64,000 bases of DNA from Candidatus Aalborgicola danicus (GCA_016703945.1 JADJBC010000059.1:186001-250000), one strand, 5' to 3'. Counted from the first letter of the stretch, positions 16,998 through 25,005 are shown. Made by a program: numbers and translations. The notes: a model not told the origin generated them from the letters alone.

Positions 16998-19857
16998 GCG
17001 TCCCTTTCTGGGCCGCCAAGGCGTGCCCCGGCTGCACAAACACATCAATTTCCGTCGCTCGCACGCGGCGGCTGGCCGGGCGGTGCGCGGCCAAGCCCGT
17101 TGCTGGTTTGTACACATCCAGACCACGCCCAAGTTTGAACAGCACGCCATGGTTCAAACGCAAACACCGGTCATGGAGGCCTTCTTGGCGACGAAGCGTT
17201 AGCGCCACGCCAAACTGTTGGAACAAATCCTTGGTCACATCGTCCAGCACGCGGCTTTGCTGGGCTACCGCGTCGCTATCGGGATAGGAGGTGATGATCT
17301 CAATGGCCTTCGGTTTGGCGGTTTCGGCCACATGCACCAGAAACTCTTTCAAGTTGCGCAGTTGGTGCGCACCCGACAAATACGGATCAATCAATGACAG
17401 TTGCAACGCGCCCTGCAAGAGCCGAGGTGCAAACAGCTTTTCGTAAGACCAGCCGGTTGAGCCTTCTCGCAATTGCAGACGGTCCACGCACACTATGGCG
17501 TGGGACTGCACTTCATCGGCCCAGTCGGCGCCATCGATGTCGTTCAAAGGAGTTGGCGCTGCGCTGGTCTTTGCGGCGGCAAGAGACTTAGTGCTGGGTT
17601 GGGCAGGTGGGGCAGAAGCGCCGGCGACGGCCACGGGCACTGCCAACGGCACACTGCCAGGCATGACCGATCGAACTCGCTCCAAAGTCTGAACCAGTTC
17701 GCCGTCCAGAGCGGTTATCAAGGCTGTCGCTTCCTCAGTTTGCCCAGACAGATGCAGCGTGGCTGCTACCAGGATGTTGTCCGCCGCCTGTTCAAGGAGC
17801 ACATTGACACCATCCAGGGCATCGCGCGGAGCGGCCTTGGCCTCGGCCAGCAAGAATTCGCCGAAACGATGGCTGCTTACTTGCAGATAGCTTTGCAGCG
17901 CATCTTTAAGCAGCGACTTGACTTCGCGGTAGAAAGCTTTGACTTCCGCGTTCTGGCGTACGGTCGTACCAACGTCCCAGATGTCTGCCACGACCCGCCG
18001 TTTCTCCGAGATCCTGTCTGCAACGCTGTCCGTCACGAAATCGTCCAGCAGTTGCTGCACCTTGCGCTCTTCGATGGCGATCATTTCCTGGGCGTTTTGC
18101 ATTGAGCGGTCCAGCACAACGCTCAACTTGCCCGACACGTCCAGGGGCACATTGGTGCCCAGCTCCAGTCGTTCGGCAATCTCGTTGCTACTATTGGACA
18201 ATCGCAACAGCGCATCCTCAAACCGTCCGGCATATTTCATAAAAAGGGCCGTTCGGGCATCCAGCAATTGCTGCACCTTGGGGAAAATAAGGCCCGCCAC
18301 ACTGGCTTGGAAGCCACGCAGATGGCCCCAGCCCCCATAGCGGCGGGTTTTCCAGTGAAGGCCCATGTCATCGGATTCAATGGCCGACAGCGGCTGCTCT
18401 GCCAGCGCCCCAATCAGGCTAAGCAGGGTCTCGTCGCGCCGGGGCTGTTCGCCCAGGCGTTCAGTCAACAGCTGGATCTGTTGCTCAACAGTCCCGGCAA
18501 ACCCTTCGCGAGCCTGCCCAAATTCACTGCGAAAGGTGTGCAGCTTTTGTTCCGCCACCTCCTTGTTCTGGGTGCTTTGCAGCGCTTTCAGCTTGGTCTG
18601 CAGCACGGCCTGCAATTCCAGCAGGCAATGGCTGGCACCCTTGACAATGTTTTCGGCGGTCTGCGCCAGCCGCGATTCGGTGGACAGCAGTTTCAACAGT
18701 TCGGCTTTTAACTTTTCTATTCCACCGGGGTCCGATGGCTCAATCACAAAAGGCTGCGACTTGTTGTCTTTCCAGTCGCGGTGCAGGCGGGCGGAAGTGA
18801 AGGCAATCGGCACGTCGCCCAGTTGTTCCTGGTAGCGGTGCAGGCTGTCGTCCTGCTCCAGGTCTTTCAGCGTGTCTGCAATTTCGCGGGTAATCTTGGC
18901 ACGCTCCCTGGCAATGCAGTCGGCAATCGGTTCGGGTTTTTCGTCGTTGTCCTGCGCTTCGGCCAACACCTTGTTGTAGGTTTCGTCAATTTGCGTCACC
19001 ACTACAATCAACTTCTTGACCGTGCCCTTGCGCAGCAAGGACAGCAGGAAATCCTTTTCCGACTGGCCGTAGGAAGCGCCGGATTTGGTCAGGAACAACA
19101 CCGCATCCACATCCGCCACCACCCGTTCAGTCAAGGCCACTCGGAAGCGCTCTGTATCGTCCAGGCCGGGAGTGTCGATTAGCAAGACGCCGTGGTCCAG
19201 CATCTCGGCCGGCGCAGTAATGTCGATGCTATCCACCAGGCAATGCAGCGGCCTGCCCGCCGAGGTGTACTCCTTGAGCCTGCGCCGGAAGTCTGTAGTG
19301 GCCTTTTTCGTTGAATCGGCAGGTAGCTCCAGCGCCAACGTGTGGCCGCCGTCGCGCACATGCTCCCGCTCAAGGCCGACCAGGTCAAACACCGTTTCCG
19401 GTTCGCCGTCCTTGGTCTTTCTAGGAACGGCAAAACCATCCCAGCTGCGAACTCGATGCACATCCATGTGTTTGGGGTTAGCTGCGTGCAAGGCCTTGAG
19501 TTCCTGCCACGCGGCGCGGTTCACAAACTGGATGCTGGCCCGCACATTGGGACCATGCTTAAACGTGGTAACAGCCGCTGTCTCGGGCAAAGTCCCCTCG
19601 CTTGCCAGCCGGTTGTTGAGCAACTCGTTAACGAACGACGATTTGCCCGCCTTGAACCGCCCCACTACGGCCACCTTGTATTCGCTGGGCACTTGTTGAC
19701 TTTGCAGCAACTGCGCCAGCGCTTTGGCGCTTCGCTCGCAATCCTTGCCGATCTTTGCCACTTTGATGCTGGATCGGCGTTGCAACCCGGCTTGCACCTG
19801 GGACAGATGGGTGGACAAGTCCTGAATGTCGCGTCGAAGCTGCTTTGGTGTTTTCAT
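16987..19857 (-). CDS. Dynamin-like GTPase with C-terminal MIT_C/PLD-like domain
   Basis: 956 residues. The N-terminal GTPase has G1 GRFKAGKSS (residues 67-75), a G2-type threonine pair (AAVTTF), G3 DTPGLDD (228-234) and G4 TQID (288-291), the signature set of bacterial dynamins. A long helical stalk of about 400 residues follows, then an Ala/Pro-rich linker around 740-770. The last ~160 residues contain LHDRCLRLNHGVLFKLGRGLD, which resembles the phospholipase D-like MIT_C domain of MITD1-type proteins. This last assignment is by pattern only. Dynamins remodel membranes and several act in phage defence by abortive membrane events. The 3' end overlaps res by 11 bases; 85 bp upstream lies the divergent toxin-antitoxin promoter. 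Confidence 0.83.
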   Translation of the reverse strand: MKTPKQLRRDIQDLSTHLSQVQAGLQRRSSIKVAKIGKDCERSAKALAQLLQSQQVPSEYKVAVVGRFKAGKSSFVNELLNNRLASEGTLPETAAVTTFKHGPNVRASIQFVNRAAWQELKALHAANPKHMDVHRVRSWDGFAVPRKTKDGEPETVFDLVGLEREHVRDGGHTLALELPADSTKKATTDFRRRLKEYTSAGRPLHCLVDSIDITAPAEMLDHGVLLIDTPGLDDTERFRVALTERVVADVDAVLFLTKSGASYGQSEKDFLLSLLRKGTVKKLIVVVTQIDETYNKVLAEAQDNDEKPEPIADCIARERAKITREIADTLKDLEQDDSLHRYQEQLGDVPIAFTSARLHRDWKDNKSQPFVIEPSDPGGIEKLKAELLKLLSTESRLAQTAENIVKGASHCLLELQAVLQTKLKALQSTQNKEVAEQKLHTFRSEFGQAREGFAGTVEQQIQLLTERLGEQPRRDETLLSLIGALAEQPLSAIESDDMGLHWKTRRYGGWGHLRGFQASVAGLIFPKVQQLLDARTALFMKYAGRFEDALLRLSNSSNEIAERLELGTNVPLDVSGKLSVVLDRSMQNAQEMIAIEERKVQQLLDDFVTDSVADRISEKRRVVADIWDVGTTVRQNAEVKAFYREVKSLLKDALQSYLQVSSHRFGEFLLAEAKAAPRDALDGVNVLLEQAADNILVAATLHLSGQTEEATALITALDGELVQTLERVRSVMPGSVPLAVPVAVAGASAPPAQPSTKSLAAAKTSAAPTPLNDIDGADWADEVQSHAIVCVDRLQLREGSTGWSYEKLFAPRLLQGALQLSLIDPYLSGAHQLRNLKEFLVHVAETAKPKAIEIITSYPDSDAVAQQSRVLDDVTKDLFQQFGVALTLRRQEGLHDRCLRLNHGVLFKLGRGLDVYKPATGLAAHRPASRRVRATEIDVFVQPGHALAAQKGTHDA

Positions 19858-19888
19858 GGTGGGATTCCCTGGGGTTGAAATGGACGGC

Positions 19889-19921
19889 TTGTTCGATCTG
19901 GGGAGATTGGCTACAATTGTG
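19889..19921 (+). promoter_or_regulatory. Sigma70-type promoter and small palindrome for toxin-antitoxin pair
   Basis: TTGTTC (19889-19894), a 17-base spacer and TACAAT (19912-19917) make a near-consensus promoter 26 bases upstream of the antitoxin ATG. The 8-bp palindrome ACAATTGT (19914-19921) overlaps the -10 box, a natural site for autorepression by the antitoxin. Binding is inference. Confidence 0.5.
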
Positions 19922-19942
19922 GTAATTCATGAAAGGCAGACC

Positions 19943-20185
19943 ATGTCCACCGTTTCCATGCGCATCGACGAGGCCTTGATCAGCGCTGCCCGTGCGGCTG
20001 CCAAGGCGGAATTCCGCACCGTGCAGGGGCAGGTAGAGTTCTGGGCCAAAGTGGGCCGCGCCGCGCTGGACAACCCAGATCTGCCCGCCTCTTTCATTGC
20101 CGAAAGCCTCATGAGCCTGGCCGAGCCGCGTGAAGACAGCGCACCCTTCGTGCCGCGCAGCCGCACCGACGCTGTGCGGGCATGA
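19943..20185 (+). CDS. ParD-like type II antitoxin
   Basis: 80 residues from the ATG at 19943 (AAAGG nine bases upstream). It begins MSTVSMRIDEALISAARAAA, a ribbon-helix-helix start, and carries QVEFWAKVGRAALDNPDL, which matches the ParD-like antitoxin family. The C-terminal tail is Arg/Asp/Pro-rich and probably disordered until it wraps the toxin. Its stop overlaps the toxin ATG by four bases. It lies on the opposite strand from the surrounding mod, HEPN, dynamin and res genes. Likely role: neutralises the next protein and represses the shared promoter. Confidence 0.8.
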   Translation: MSTVSMRIDEALISAARAAAKAEFRTVQGQVEFWAKVGRAALDNPDLPASFIAESLMSLAEPREDSAPFVPRSRTDAVRA

Positions 20186-20463
20186 GCTGGCAAGTGCAGC
20201 AAACGCGGCGCTTTGCCCGCGTTTACAAAAAGCTGACCAACGCCGCACTGATTGCCGACACCGACGCTGCCGTTGCCACCGTGGCAGACGACCCCGATAT
20301 CGGTGAACGCAAGAAAGGTGACTTGGCCCAGTTGTGGGTGCACAAGTTCCGTAGCCAGGGTCAGCTTTACCTGCTGGGTTACACCCGCGAAGATGAAGTG
20401 CGCCTGATCTACCTGGAAGCCCTGGGGCCGCATGAGAATTTCTATCGGGATTTGAAGCGGTGA
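20182..20463 (+). CDS. RelE/ParE-fold type II toxin
   Basis: 93 residues, overlapping the antitoxin gene by ATGA. The sequence MSWQVQQTRRFARVYKKLTN, ...VADDPDIGERKKGDLAQLWVHKF... and ...YLLGYTREDEVRLIYLEALGPHENFYRDLKR follows the RelE/ParE fold: early basic helices, a central beta-sheet with Arg/Lys, and a C-terminal N-F-Y-R-D-L-K-R end. RelE-type members cleave ribosome-bound mRNA and ParE-type members poison gyrase; the sequence alone does not decide. The gene ends 59 bases before the convergent HEPN gene. It probably stabilises the surrounding island. Confidence 0.82.
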   Translation: MSWQVQQTRRFARVYKKLTNAALIADTDAAVATVADDPDIGERKKGDLAQLWVHKFRSQGQLYLLGYTREDEVRLIYLEALGPHENFYRDLKR

Positions 20464-20521
20464 GCCCCACGTCGACGCGGTCGGCAATGGCCTTTGGTTG
20501 CAGCGATGACGCAAAGGTATA

Positions 20522-21154
20522 TCACCGCGTTTCATTTTTTTCAGGCTTGAGGATCAGGAACCATGCGTCCAGAAAATCCTGAAACGCCGACGTAGTGAAG
20601 GTCACCACGAGATAGCCGTCTACCGTGCTGACACAGCCTGAGCCAACCCTGTTTTCAGAGAAAAATCCCAGTTTGTCGATCTGATCAGAGTTCAACCCAA
20701 ATGCCACGATGTTGTTATGAGCCAGCGCATTTCTGAGAACACGAACAGCGCATCGCACTGTGTGATTGTTAAGCTCAAGCTTTTTTCCCCTATTCCCATA
20801 CTCGGCCACATCGCAAATATCGGACTGGTCCGAGCAATGTCGGAATGAAACAGATTGCAGGCTGGGGTTATCCGAGATTTTTTGGGAAAGAAACTTGTCG
20901 CAACTTTTCAAAACGGACTGGTAATGCGCCTGATCACCCTTTGCGAACGAAGGGTGGGCATTCCAGTCATTGCGGTTACCTGAACCAACATCCTTCAGAC
21001 TCTCCCATGGCATCGCAAACCCGGTTGCTGCGGCCATCAGCATGGCCGTCACGGACAAATCCCGTTGACTGCTGTCTGTTTTCGCTTTTGACAGCTGCCA
21101 AACTTCATGCACCCGCGAGGGCAAATCGCAATATATGTCTCGATAGGCCGTCAT
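20522..21154 (-). CDS. Small HEPN-motif protein coupled to mod
   Basis: 210 residues. The ATG overlaps the mod stop by four bases (ATGA), so it is translated with mod. I recognise no named family, but residues 134-150 read RCAVRVLRNALAHNNIV. Within this RNALAH is an R-x4-H motif with the Asn after Arg typical of HEPN ribonuclease or nucleotidyltransferase-partner domains, set in a hydrophobic helix. The rest is helical with several Cys/His (YCD, FRHCSDQSDICD). The gene is visibly more AT-rich than the core genes nearby, consistent with transfer. Inference: a candidate toxic RNase effector in the mod/dynamin/res island. Confidence 0.7.
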   Translation of the reverse strand: MTAYRDIYCDLPSRVHEVWQLSKAKTDSSQRDLSVTAMLMAAATGFAMPWESLKDVGSGNRNDWNAHPSFAKGDQAHYQSVLKSCDKFLSQKISDNPSLQSVSFRHCSDQSDICDVAEYGNRGKKLELNNHTVRCAVRVLRNALAHNNIVAFGLNSDQIDKLGFFSENRVGSGCVSTVDGYLVVTFTTSAFQDFLDAWFLILKPEKNETR

Positions 21155-23331
21155 GCCCCAAATCCAACGGTCGTCACCACTTCCGCCTCAAACCCAAATA
21201 CATCCACTACCCGCACACACACCTTGCGCGGGCCGGCTTTGCTTGGCGTAGTAACCAGCGCCTGCGTCACGACCCGCAGCGCATCGCCGTCATTGGCGGT
21301 GTTGCCCCGATAGTCCTGCCAGACCGAGCGGAACACCCGGCCGTCATAGTCCGGGTCCACCGCCCAGTATTCAATCAGCGCCAGCGGCTCCTGGTTGGCG
21401 ACGGCTTGCAGCTTGATGCGGTTGGCGTCGTCCAGGTTGATGGCCTCGGGCGACAGCAGCACGTAGTTCTTGAGCTTGACCGTCAGTGTTTCCTGCGCAC
21501 CGCCATCGGGCGCGTTGGCGATTGCCTTGCGCTCAATCGGGTGGATCGTCAAATACTGCAGCGAGGAGAAACGCACCTGCCCGCGCAGCTTGTCGATGCC
21601 GCCTTTCTTCTTGAGCCGGTCCATCAGGTCGGGCGGAATCACCAGCACTTCGAGGCGCGAGTCGTTCAGCGCGGTGATGGTTTCGCCAATGGACGGCTCG
21701 AAATTCCAGCCCAGCACCACCACGCGGTCCCAGCCACCCATCAGGTTGTCGCGCTGGGCGATGGCTTTTTTCAGCGTGGCCGCGCCGGTGAGCTTGTTGG
21801 GTGAATCGGCCAGCACGAGGGTCTTGCTGCCCTTGCGGCTGCCCGCGCCGCTGATGTCGATGCTGGCGATCTGCCCCAGGTTGCGTTGCGGGTTCACGTC
21901 CGGCGGCAGCGGCAGCGCGCCATAGAGTGACAGAACGATATTGGACAGGTCGCCAATGCGGAAGTCCCGCCCCAGCGTGGCCTTGGCAGCCTCGACCTGG
22001 TAGTCGCCGATGGCCTGGTACAGGAAAGGCTTGGCGTCCTGGTCGATCAGTCGCTTGCGCATGATCATGCAGGCGGGCTTGCCTAGGTCGGTGGTGATCC
22101 AGCGGCGGCCCAGTTTTTCAGCTGCTGCCGCTGTCGTTCCTGACCCTCCATTGAAGTCGGCGACGATACCGCCATCAGGACATGAGGCGCGGATTATTCT
22201 TTCTAACAATTTTTCGGGCTTTTGAGTGCCGTAGTCCGTCTTTTCGGCGGACCAGCCTCGAAGCATGCTGATGTCATCCCACCACGATCCAACTTGAACG
22301 CCCTTTGACTCATCAAGATATTTCTTCTGCATTGGCACAGTGCCCGGCCGAGTTTGAATGACCAAGCCGGCATCGATCAAGCCTTGCATTCTTTCGCGTG
22401 AATACCGCCAAGGACGTTGGACTCCCATGACTTCGTAAACTGGGTTGCCTTTGGCAACTCCGCCTGGCCCCAGCATGTTTTCGAGCTTGTAGGTCCTGCC
22501 TTCGGCATCCTTGTGTTTGTAGAAGTCGGTAACATAGCTTTCAGACAAAGGTAAAAACTGGGTTTCCCAATGGCGGGACGGCGACTTCTGATAAAACAAA
22601 ATGACGTCATGAACGCGTGAGAAGTGTTGGCTCCCCTGAGTTGCGTCACCCTTCGCATCACTTCTTTTCCAAACAATCTCGTTGACGAAGTTGTCCTTTC
22701 CAAACACTTCATCCAGCACCAGCTTCACGTAATGCCCCACATGCCAATCCAGATGCACATAGATGGACCCGGTATCCGCCAGCAGCTCCCGCATCAAGAT
22801 CAGCCGGGGCGTGATCATGGCCAGGTACGAGGCCGTGCCGTCGCTCCAGGTGTCGGAGTAGGCGAACTGCTCAATGACGGTGGGCTTTTGCTCCAGCTCC
22901 ACGCCGGGTAGCGTGACCTTGGTGCGGTAGTCGGCCTTGCTGTCGAAGGGTGGGTCGATGTAGATCAAATCGACCTTGCCGCGCAGGCTGGGCGTGGTGT
23001 CGTCGCCCGCCAGCAGAGCGGCCATGGCCAGCAGGTTGTCACCGTAGATCAGGCGGTTGGCCCAGGGCACTTCGGGCGCGGCAGCAGCGCCCAGCATCGG
23101 TTGCGGGCTCTCGATCAGGCTGATCTGACCGGGAGCAAACACCTCGCGTTGCACTGAGCGCTTGTGCGCCGTCACCCAGTCCTGCACCGCGCTGTCCTTG
23201 GCGGGCAGCACAACCTCGCGGGTTTGCAGGCTGACGCGGTGGCGACCTTCGATGCTTTCCAAGATTTTTTCGGCTTCTTTGCGGCCTTGGGCCACGATTT
23301 CCGGGAGTTGTTCGAGCAGGGACTTGGGCAT
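21151..23331 (-). CDS. mod: Type III-like site-specific DNA methyltransferase (Mod)
   Basis: 726 residues. Amino-methyltransferase motifs in beta-class order: DLIYIDPPFDSKADY with the catalytic DPPF (residues 126-129), TQKPEKLLERII (369-380), then the AdoMet-binding loop ADFNGGSGTT (391-400). The N-terminal helix EIVAQGRKEAEKILESIEG resembles those of other Mod proteins. Residues about 215-365 form the likely target-recognition domain, and the DNA there is visibly AT-richer than the flanks. The C-terminal 300 residues form a further domain. The length and domain order match type III Mod subunits, which methylate adenine and give Res its specificity. It heads the minus-strand cluster and overlaps the HEPN gene by four bases. 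Confidence 0.88.
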   Translation of the reverse strand: MPKSLLEQLPEIVAQGRKEAEKILESIEGRHRVSLQTREVVLPAKDSAVQDWVTAHKRSVQREVFAPGQISLIESPQPMLGAAAAPEVPWANRLIYGDNLLAMAALLAGDDTTPSLRGKVDLIYIDPPFDSKADYRTKVTLPGVELEQKPTVIEQFAYSDTWSDGTASYLAMITPRLILMRELLADTGSIYVHLDWHVGHYVKLVLDEVFGKDNFVNEIVWKRSDAKGDATQGSQHFSRVHDVILFYQKSPSRHWETQFLPLSESYVTDFYKHKDAEGRTYKLENMLGPGGVAKGNPVYEVMGVQRPWRYSRERMQGLIDAGLVIQTRPGTVPMQKKYLDESKGVQVGSWWDDISMLRGWSAEKTDYGTQKPEKLLERIIRASCPDGGIVADFNGGSGTTAAAAEKLGRRWITTDLGKPACMIMRKRLIDQDAKPFLYQAIGDYQVEAAKATLGRDFRIGDLSNIVLSLYGALPLPPDVNPQRNLGQIASIDISGAGSRKGSKTLVLADSPNKLTGAATLKKAIAQRDNLMGGWDRVVVLGWNFEPSIGETITALNDSRLEVLVIPPDLMDRLKKKGGIDKLRGQVRFSSLQYLTIHPIERKAIANAPDGGAQETLTVKLKNYVLLSPEAINLDDANRIKLQAVANQEPLALIEYWAVDPDYDGRVFRSVWQDYRGNTANDGDALRVVTQALVTTPSKAGPRKVCVRVVDVFGFEAEVVTTVGFGA

Positions 23332-23349
23332 GGACGGCTGGCGCAGAAA

Positions 23350-23383
23350 TTGAAATCCCTTTAAACGGGACGTATAACGTCAA
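23350..23383 (+). promoter_or_regulatory. Promoter and operator palindrome between mod and its divergent regulator
   Basis: TTGAAA (23350-23355), a 17-base spacer and TATAAC (23373-23378) form a strong sigma70-type promoter for the plus-strand regulator. The palindrome GACGT-ATA-ACGTC (23369-23381) covers the -10 box. On the minus strand a TTGACG (23383-23378), a possible -35 for mod, overlaps the same palindrome. One bound dimer could therefore control both genes, as C-proteins do in restriction-modification systems. Confidence 0.6.
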
Positions 23384-23428
23384 CTGTAATGGACATTTGG
23401 GGTAGGCCGCCCGAATAACGTGCCTCCC

Positions 23429-23830
23429 ATGAATGAAAAGAAGGAGTTCAGCGAGCGTTTGCGGGCAGCCATGAAGGCCCAGCGGCTGGACGTGAGCGGT
23501 GCCGTGCTGGAGCGGGAGTTCAACCTGCATTGGTCGGGCAAGCCCGTGCGGCGGCAGACCGCCTGGAAGTGGCTCAACGGCGAGGCCATTCCCACGCAAG
23601 ACAAATTGCAGGAATTAGCGAAGTGGCTGAAGTTGGATAGCCAGCATTTGCGGTTTGGCGACCAGGTTCACACGCATCTGCGTGCCGAACAAAAGCGCTG
23701 GGACGAAGGCGTGGGCTATCTGGAGCGAGAAACCTTTGACGCCTTTCTCAAGCTGCCAGCCCCGCATCGCAAACTCATTCGCGAAGTAATTTTGACCTTC
23801 GCCAAGGTGCATGCCAACCCGGAAAGCTAG
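23429..23830 (+). CDS. XRE/Cro-like transcriptional regulator
   Basis: 133 residues from ATG 23429; a GTG at 23420 is also in frame and neither has a clear Shine-Dalgarno. The N-terminal half is a helix-turn-helix: FSERLRAAMKAQRLD, then VRRQTAWKWLNGEAIPTQDK with the recognition helix, then ELAKWLKLDSQHLRFG. The C-terminal half (ERETFDAFLKLPAPHRKLIR) is a short helical region. It is divergent from mod across a 97-bp promoter region with a palindrome on its own -10 box. Probable role: controls expression of the methyltransferase and its downstream genes, limiting self-damage. It is larger than classical C-proteins. Confidence 0.8.
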   Translation: MNEKKEFSERLRAAMKAQRLDVSGAVLEREFNLHWSGKPVRRQTAWKWLNGEAIPTQDKLQELAKWLKLDSQHLRFGDQVHTHLRAEQKRWDEGVGYLERETFDAFLKLPAPHRKLIREVILTFAKVHANPES

Positions 23831-23978
23831 CCGTAGTCAGCACCGCAGCCGGTGGGTCTGGCGAAATTAAGGCTATGCGCTTGGTGGGTGAGCGGTCCAA
23901 CGCAGGCTGTTGGTCACAGCCTTGCAGAATTTCGGCAGTTGGCGTGTGGTGTATGCCGACAAATGGAGTGATATTTTT

Positions 23979-24043
23979 CTATATGATAAAAATGACCGCC
24001 AGCCCACGTGGAATATGCGCAAGCAGCTATCATTTACATAGCA
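23979..24043 (-). repeat. Dispersed ~60-bp element, copy 3 (supplies dusA stop)
   Basis: The minus strand reads GCTATGTAAATGATAGCTGC, then TTGCGCATATTCCACGTGGG and CTGGCGG. The first bases, GCT ATG TAA, encode the last two residues and stop codon of dusA, so the element sits exactly at the gene end. The rest of 23831-24033 shows nothing else. Confidence 0.8.
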
Positions 24044-25005
24044 ACCTTGAAATCCTTACCCTTGGCCATGGCCGCCACTTGCGCCGGGTGCAGGCCCTTC
24101 AGGCGGTGGTCACTCCACACTTGACGCCAGCGCCGTGCGCCGGGCAAACCGTGGCGCAGGCCCAGCATGTGTCGGGCGATGGTGCTCCAGGATGTGCAGT
24201 GCAGTTCGGCCTCATGGGCCATGTAGTCCACCATGTGCTGCTCTATCGATTCGCGGGTCTGGCCGGATACGGGCTCACCGAAGAACGTCGCGTCCCAATC
24301 GCTCATCAGCCAGGGGTTGTGGTAGGCCTCACGCCCCACCATCACGCCATCGACGGCCTGCAGTTGCTCGGCGATTTGCGTATGGGTCGTGATGCCGCCA
24401 TTGATGACGATGGTGAGGTGGGGAAAGTCGCGCTTGAGCTGGTGCACCAGTTCGTATCGCAGAGGCGGAACCTCGCGGTTTTCCTTCGGGCTCAGGCCCT
24501 TGAGCCAGGCGTTGCGCGCATGGACGATGAACACCTTGCAACCCGCGTCGCTGACCGCCCCCACAAAGTCGCGCACGAAGGCATAACTCTCAGTTTTGTC
24601 GATGCCAATGCGGTGTTTGACCGTGACGGGCACATCCACCACATCGACCATGGCTTTGACGCAGTCCGCCACCAGCCGGGGCTCTGCCATCAGGCAGGCA
24701 CCAAAGGCGCCGCGCTGCACACGTTCGCTGGGGCAGCCGCAGTTGAGGTTGATTTCGTCATAGCCCCAGTCCTGGCCTAGCTTGGCGCAATGGGCCAGGT
24801 CAGCCGCGTCGCTGCCACCCAGCTGCAGGGCCAGCGGATGCTCTTCTGCGTTGTAACGAAGGTGGCGCGCCACGTCACCGTGGATCAGCGCGCCGGTGGT
24901 GACCATCTCGGTATAGAGCAGCGTCTTGCGGCTCAGCAGACGGTGGAAGTAGCGGCAATGGCGGTCCGTCCAATCGAGCATCGGCGCAACGGACAGCCGG
25001 TGCAT
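24034..25005 (-). CDS. dusA: tRNA-dihydrouridine(20/20a) synthase DusA
   Basis: 323 residues from ATG 25005, where homologues start (MHRLSVAPMLDWTDRHCRYF). GGAG lies only two bases upstream, so the exact start is slightly uncertain. Dus features: FMN-barrel start APMLDWTD, LQLGGSD, the active-site NLNCGCPSERVQ with the catalytic Cys, VKHRIG, and FIVHARNAWLKGLSPKENREVPPL, which is diagnostic for DusA. The enzyme reduces uridine 20/20a in the tRNA D-loop using NADPH. The final codons (FKVAM, stop) come from a dispersed repeat element. It is a housekeeping gene that marks the right border of the restriction island. Confidence 0.95.
   Translation of the reverse strand: MHRLSVAPMLDWTDRHCRYFHRLLSRKTLLYTEMVTTGALIHGDVARHLRYNAEEHPLALQLGGSDAADLAHCAKLGQDWGYDEINLNCGCPSERVQRGAFGACLMAEPRLVADCVKAMVDVVDVPVTVKHRIGIDKTESYAFVRDFVGAVSDAGCKVFIVHARNAWLKGLSPKENREVPPLRYELVHQLKRDFPHLTIVINGGITTHTQIAEQLQAVDGVMVGREAYHNPWLMSDWDATFFGEPVSGQTRESIEQHMVDYMAHEAELHCTSWSTIARHMLGLRHGLPGARRWRQVWSDHRLKGLHPAQVAAMAKGKDFKVAM

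Noticed and set aside
23365..23383. A full sigma70 promoter for mod on the minus strand
   Set aside because: TTGACG is present, but no acceptable -10 lies 16-18 bases downstream, so only the possible -35 is mentioned.
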